From contig NC_059346.1 of the NCBI RefSeq assembly GCF_019703515.2, positions 56,556,001-56,620,000 on the forward strand: a DNA stretch of 64,000 bases, read 5' to 3'. Source of the DNA: Myxocyprinus asiaticus. Lineage: Eukaryota; Chordata; Actinopteri; Cypriniformes; Catostomidae. Position numbers and translations under genes: made by a program. Positions 61,390-64,000 of this stretch are shown in pieces (positions within the stretch are counted from its first letter, which is position 1; each line of letters begins with the position of its first letter). The notes below the pieces were generated by a model. That model searched no databases, was not told the DNA's origin, and saw nothing but the letters and a program-made list of their open reading frames with translations.

Positions 61390-62544
61390 TAGGGATGTCA
61401 AAAGTACTGGTACTTCGGTACCAAGTTGATACTAAAATAAAAAAGATGTCACGAAACCACTCTCATGACTCGATACCTGCACACTGTTTGACTAACACAA
61501 GACAGCTTTCAAATGCTCACAAACAAATTTTATATATTTGGGTAAAAAAATAATGCACAAGTAATCTAATTTAAAGAGGGGGGATTTGCAGCGTAAAGCA
61601 TTTACCCATGTTTCCATTGATCATGGTATAAATAATGGGGGGTTGTACTTGCTTGTTTTGATTATTGGGAGGGTTACCTTCCCCCATACCCAGAATCTAC
61701 GCCCCTGTCCTAGTGTGACCACTAAACCACAAATTTATGCGATTTAATCAAATGAATATACTGTCTGCATGTGCTGCGTTTTTTTCAGTGAATGTGTGAA
61801 GCCGCTCATATGCTAAAATCACCACATTAACAGCATCACGTGTGCTTTGCGGGTTGTAATAAATGGCAGAATAGAGCACTTATTGACTTTATATCATTAA
61901 ATTGCAGCATTTTGCGCTAATAACACTGGGCCATTTAAACAACTGCTTATCCAGAGGTGTGAAGCTACCGTCAAAACACACAAACTGAAAAGCCTTCATG
62001 TAAATATAAAAGCTTGATTCAACTTGCGACAGGAATATGTTAATGATGTATAGTAAAAAGTAATATTCACTAAAACATGTATTCACAATAATTATAATTA
62101 TAATAATAATGTTTAAGCAATATCTCACAAGCAAGAGTGCTGTTGTACTACATTTTTTTTTTTTTTTTTTTAGGAATGTTTTAATTTATACTGTGTTCTG
62201 TTGTGCAGCACTTTAAAAATAAAAGCACTTTATTTGGTAAAAAAAAAAAAAATTCAATGGTATGATGAAAAGCAATTGTTTTTATTTTTTTTACGTTTTA
62301 TGCATTGAGACATTAATTAGACACCATTTTGATGCTGAAGTTGAATTAAATTTCAAAACATGGAATTCTGAAAAAAGAAAAGGATAACAATTTTATGTTG
62401 TAAAGGGCCCTACTTGAATGAAACATGCACTTTTTTTGCATTGATATTTAATGATTTAACTTTTAAAATAGGCTAAAAAGGGTGTTCAATTGAATAGTAT
62501 CCATTTTTGCTGACTAATGAAATTTTGGTTTCATGACAACCCTA
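61390..62544. mobile_element. hAT-like non-autonomous transposon
   Basis: The left end TAGGGATGTCA and, in complement, the right end TAGGGTTGTCA form an 11-bp inverted repeat with one mismatch. The 8-bp flanks are CCTACAAG (61382-61389) and ATTACAAG (62545-62552), six of eight identical. TAGGG-type ends and 8-bp duplications are typical of hAT elements. At 1155 bp with no supported frame, it depends on a transposase from elsewhere. Poly-T/A runs at 62152-62172 and 62240-62253 are inside. It starts 75 bp after the Tc1 end. Confidence 0.6.
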
Positions 62545-64000
62545 ATTACAAGAAAGATTGTACAGCGTATGAGCAATGGTAATGATGGCATGCTTTCATG
62601 TACTTACTTTTTAATATAATCTCCAGTTATATTATGTTATTTAATCCTTTACTGGGGACCAAATACAGTGTAATGCCCAGTTTACAATGTAATTAAATAA
62701 ATATGTAAAAAGATAAAATTGAAAATGTAGTGAAAATGGGGTAGCATCCTATTACTAAAATAAAAAGTGTTTATTCAAGTGTTTTATCCACTACACATTA
62801 ATGTTTGTGTTGTAGTACACATATCAATTTAAGAGGTGAAACTTGTGATATGGATGATTAAGTTCATTTGAAGACTTTTTTTTATATTACAACCTACAGC
62901 CTGGGTTAGGACAATGGAAATGAACCGTAATACAACAATAGTAGGTCTATCCACTGTAAACAATAAGACTGTAATATAAAATACACAAAACGAGCATTCA
63001 AGAATGATGGAGATGAAATATGCTTTATTAAACATGAAAATCATAATCAGAAATATGCAATATGACAATTACAATAATAAACAGTTTTTAATCTTTTTTT
63101 GTTTTGTTTTTGGAGGTAAAGTTATAATAGAGAGATTGTAACATGCTTAACAAATTGATATGTACATTACTGTGCATTAAATCAGTACAGTATAAACAAC
63201 TTGAGATGAATATACATTCATGGGGAATTACCTTGTAGTATCTTGTTCCTATAGTGGCTTTTAAACAGACTATCTGCTAAAAGGGCAATGTAAAGTGATA
63301 TAACTTATGCATTTCTGCAACTGGGTTAAAAGTAATGAGAAAACCGGTGAATTTAGGGAATCTCGAAACTGCAGCAGTTATAAAATACTCAGAAGTCATG
63401 AATATTGGTAAACATATTGCAGTAACTTAACCCAAAAACGTAGCCTATTAAACTTGTCATGATTGGTAAACTGTGAACACATGAGAAATTTGATTCATTA
63501 AAGCATGACAAACAATATAAGCTTCAACAACCCTGCCAGAAAACATATCCAGGCATTATAGCAAGTAAACAATGACTGATGTCTCGCTGCTGCTGTCCTG
63601 ATCTGCGACTAACTGAATAGCCATAGCTTCCCAAGACAACATGTGCAAGACACAGCCAGTCCTTCTTTTCTAAACTCACGGACATGACGATTTTGCTGCA
63701 AATCTGATTCAGTAGCTCTAAATAAAAATAATTATTTGAAGGCCTACCAGAGTGAATCGGGGTAAGACAAGGACAGGGTTTTGAACACAGATTTATGTAC
63801 TCTCTCAATCTTGTGTAGTACAGCTTTAAATGATGATAAATATTTATCTTTGACTTTTGTGATTAACAAGATAAATGTAGGCAACAATTAGCGAAAAACT
63901 GCCCAACAAAGGAAAAACACAAAATTGAGTTATGATTGAAATCAGGTCTCACTGTGATTTGTCCTGTGACAGATGAGTTTGGCCCATAAGATGAGTTTTA
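62545..64000. other. No gene seen
   Basis: AT-rich (often above 65 percent by eye). Minus frames at 62829-63068 and 63524-63808 have no recognisable motif. No repeat boundary was found. Confidence 0.45.

Overview
This 64 kb window looks like repeat-rich, non-genic (intergenic or intronic) DNA from a teleost fish, most likely a cyprinid or other cypriniform. The reasons are the mix of mobile elements: several Tc1-like transposons, two DIRS1-like tyrosine-recombinase retrotransposons, a tRNA-derived SINE of the kind common in cyprinids, L2-, L1/Tx1- and I/Nimb-like LINE fragments, and copies of the teleost repeat that carries TTCACCCAAAAATGAAAATT. I find no complete host protein-coding gene, rRNA gene or functional tRNA gene. 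Nearly every protein-like open frame is transposon-derived or a chance frame in repeat DNA. The single candidate host element is a possible untranslated exon at about 49.04-49.70 kb.

Layout. 0-0.75 kb: the 5' part of an L1/Tx1-like LINE (minus strand), ORF1 fused to ORF2 by an internal deletion. 1.65-2.83 kb: a whole Tc1-like element with D-to-E spacing of 36 and the catalytic Glu changed to Lys. 5.0-6.7 kb: an inverted-repeat element invaded by a deleted Tc1 copy. 7.9-9.2 kb: a piggyBac-like non-autonomous element. 12.2-13.4 kb: an array of about sixteen 77-bp units with a 539-bp higher-order repeat. It abuts a 2.4 kb inverted repeat (13.4-15.8 kb). 16-24.6 kb: GC-rich repeat islands, LTR-like fragments and foldback MITEs.

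26.0-31.7 kb (minus) and 39.5-44.9 kb (plus): two divergently oriented copies of one DIRS1-like family. Each has Gag-like, RT/RNase H and tyrosine recombinase (YR) regions, inverted terminal repeats and an internal complementary region. Both are dead, through different lesions. Copy 1 has YLDN instead of YLDD in RT and several deletions. Copy 2 has a stop in RT-RH, an Asp-to-Asn change in RNase H and loss of the YR catalytic half. Copy 2 lies at the end of a nested stack: a minus-strand I/Nimb-like LINE (37.6-39.5 kb) that already held two Tc1-type elements.

45.9-47.7 kb and 53.3-54.9 kb: two inverted copies of an unassigned LTR-like repeat. Between them lie a SINE with a perfect 10-bp target duplication (48.2-48.7 kb) and the candidate exon. 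59.7-61.3 kb: a nearly intact DD34E Tc1 transposon whose transposase is broken by one TAG. It is followed at once by a hAT-like non-autonomous element (61.4-62.5 kb).

There is no operon or pathway here. The relationships between parts are of insertion order, nesting, and trans-dependence of short elements on transposases or LINE machinery encoded elsewhere. All family assignments come from reading motifs and repeats by eye; no database search was run.
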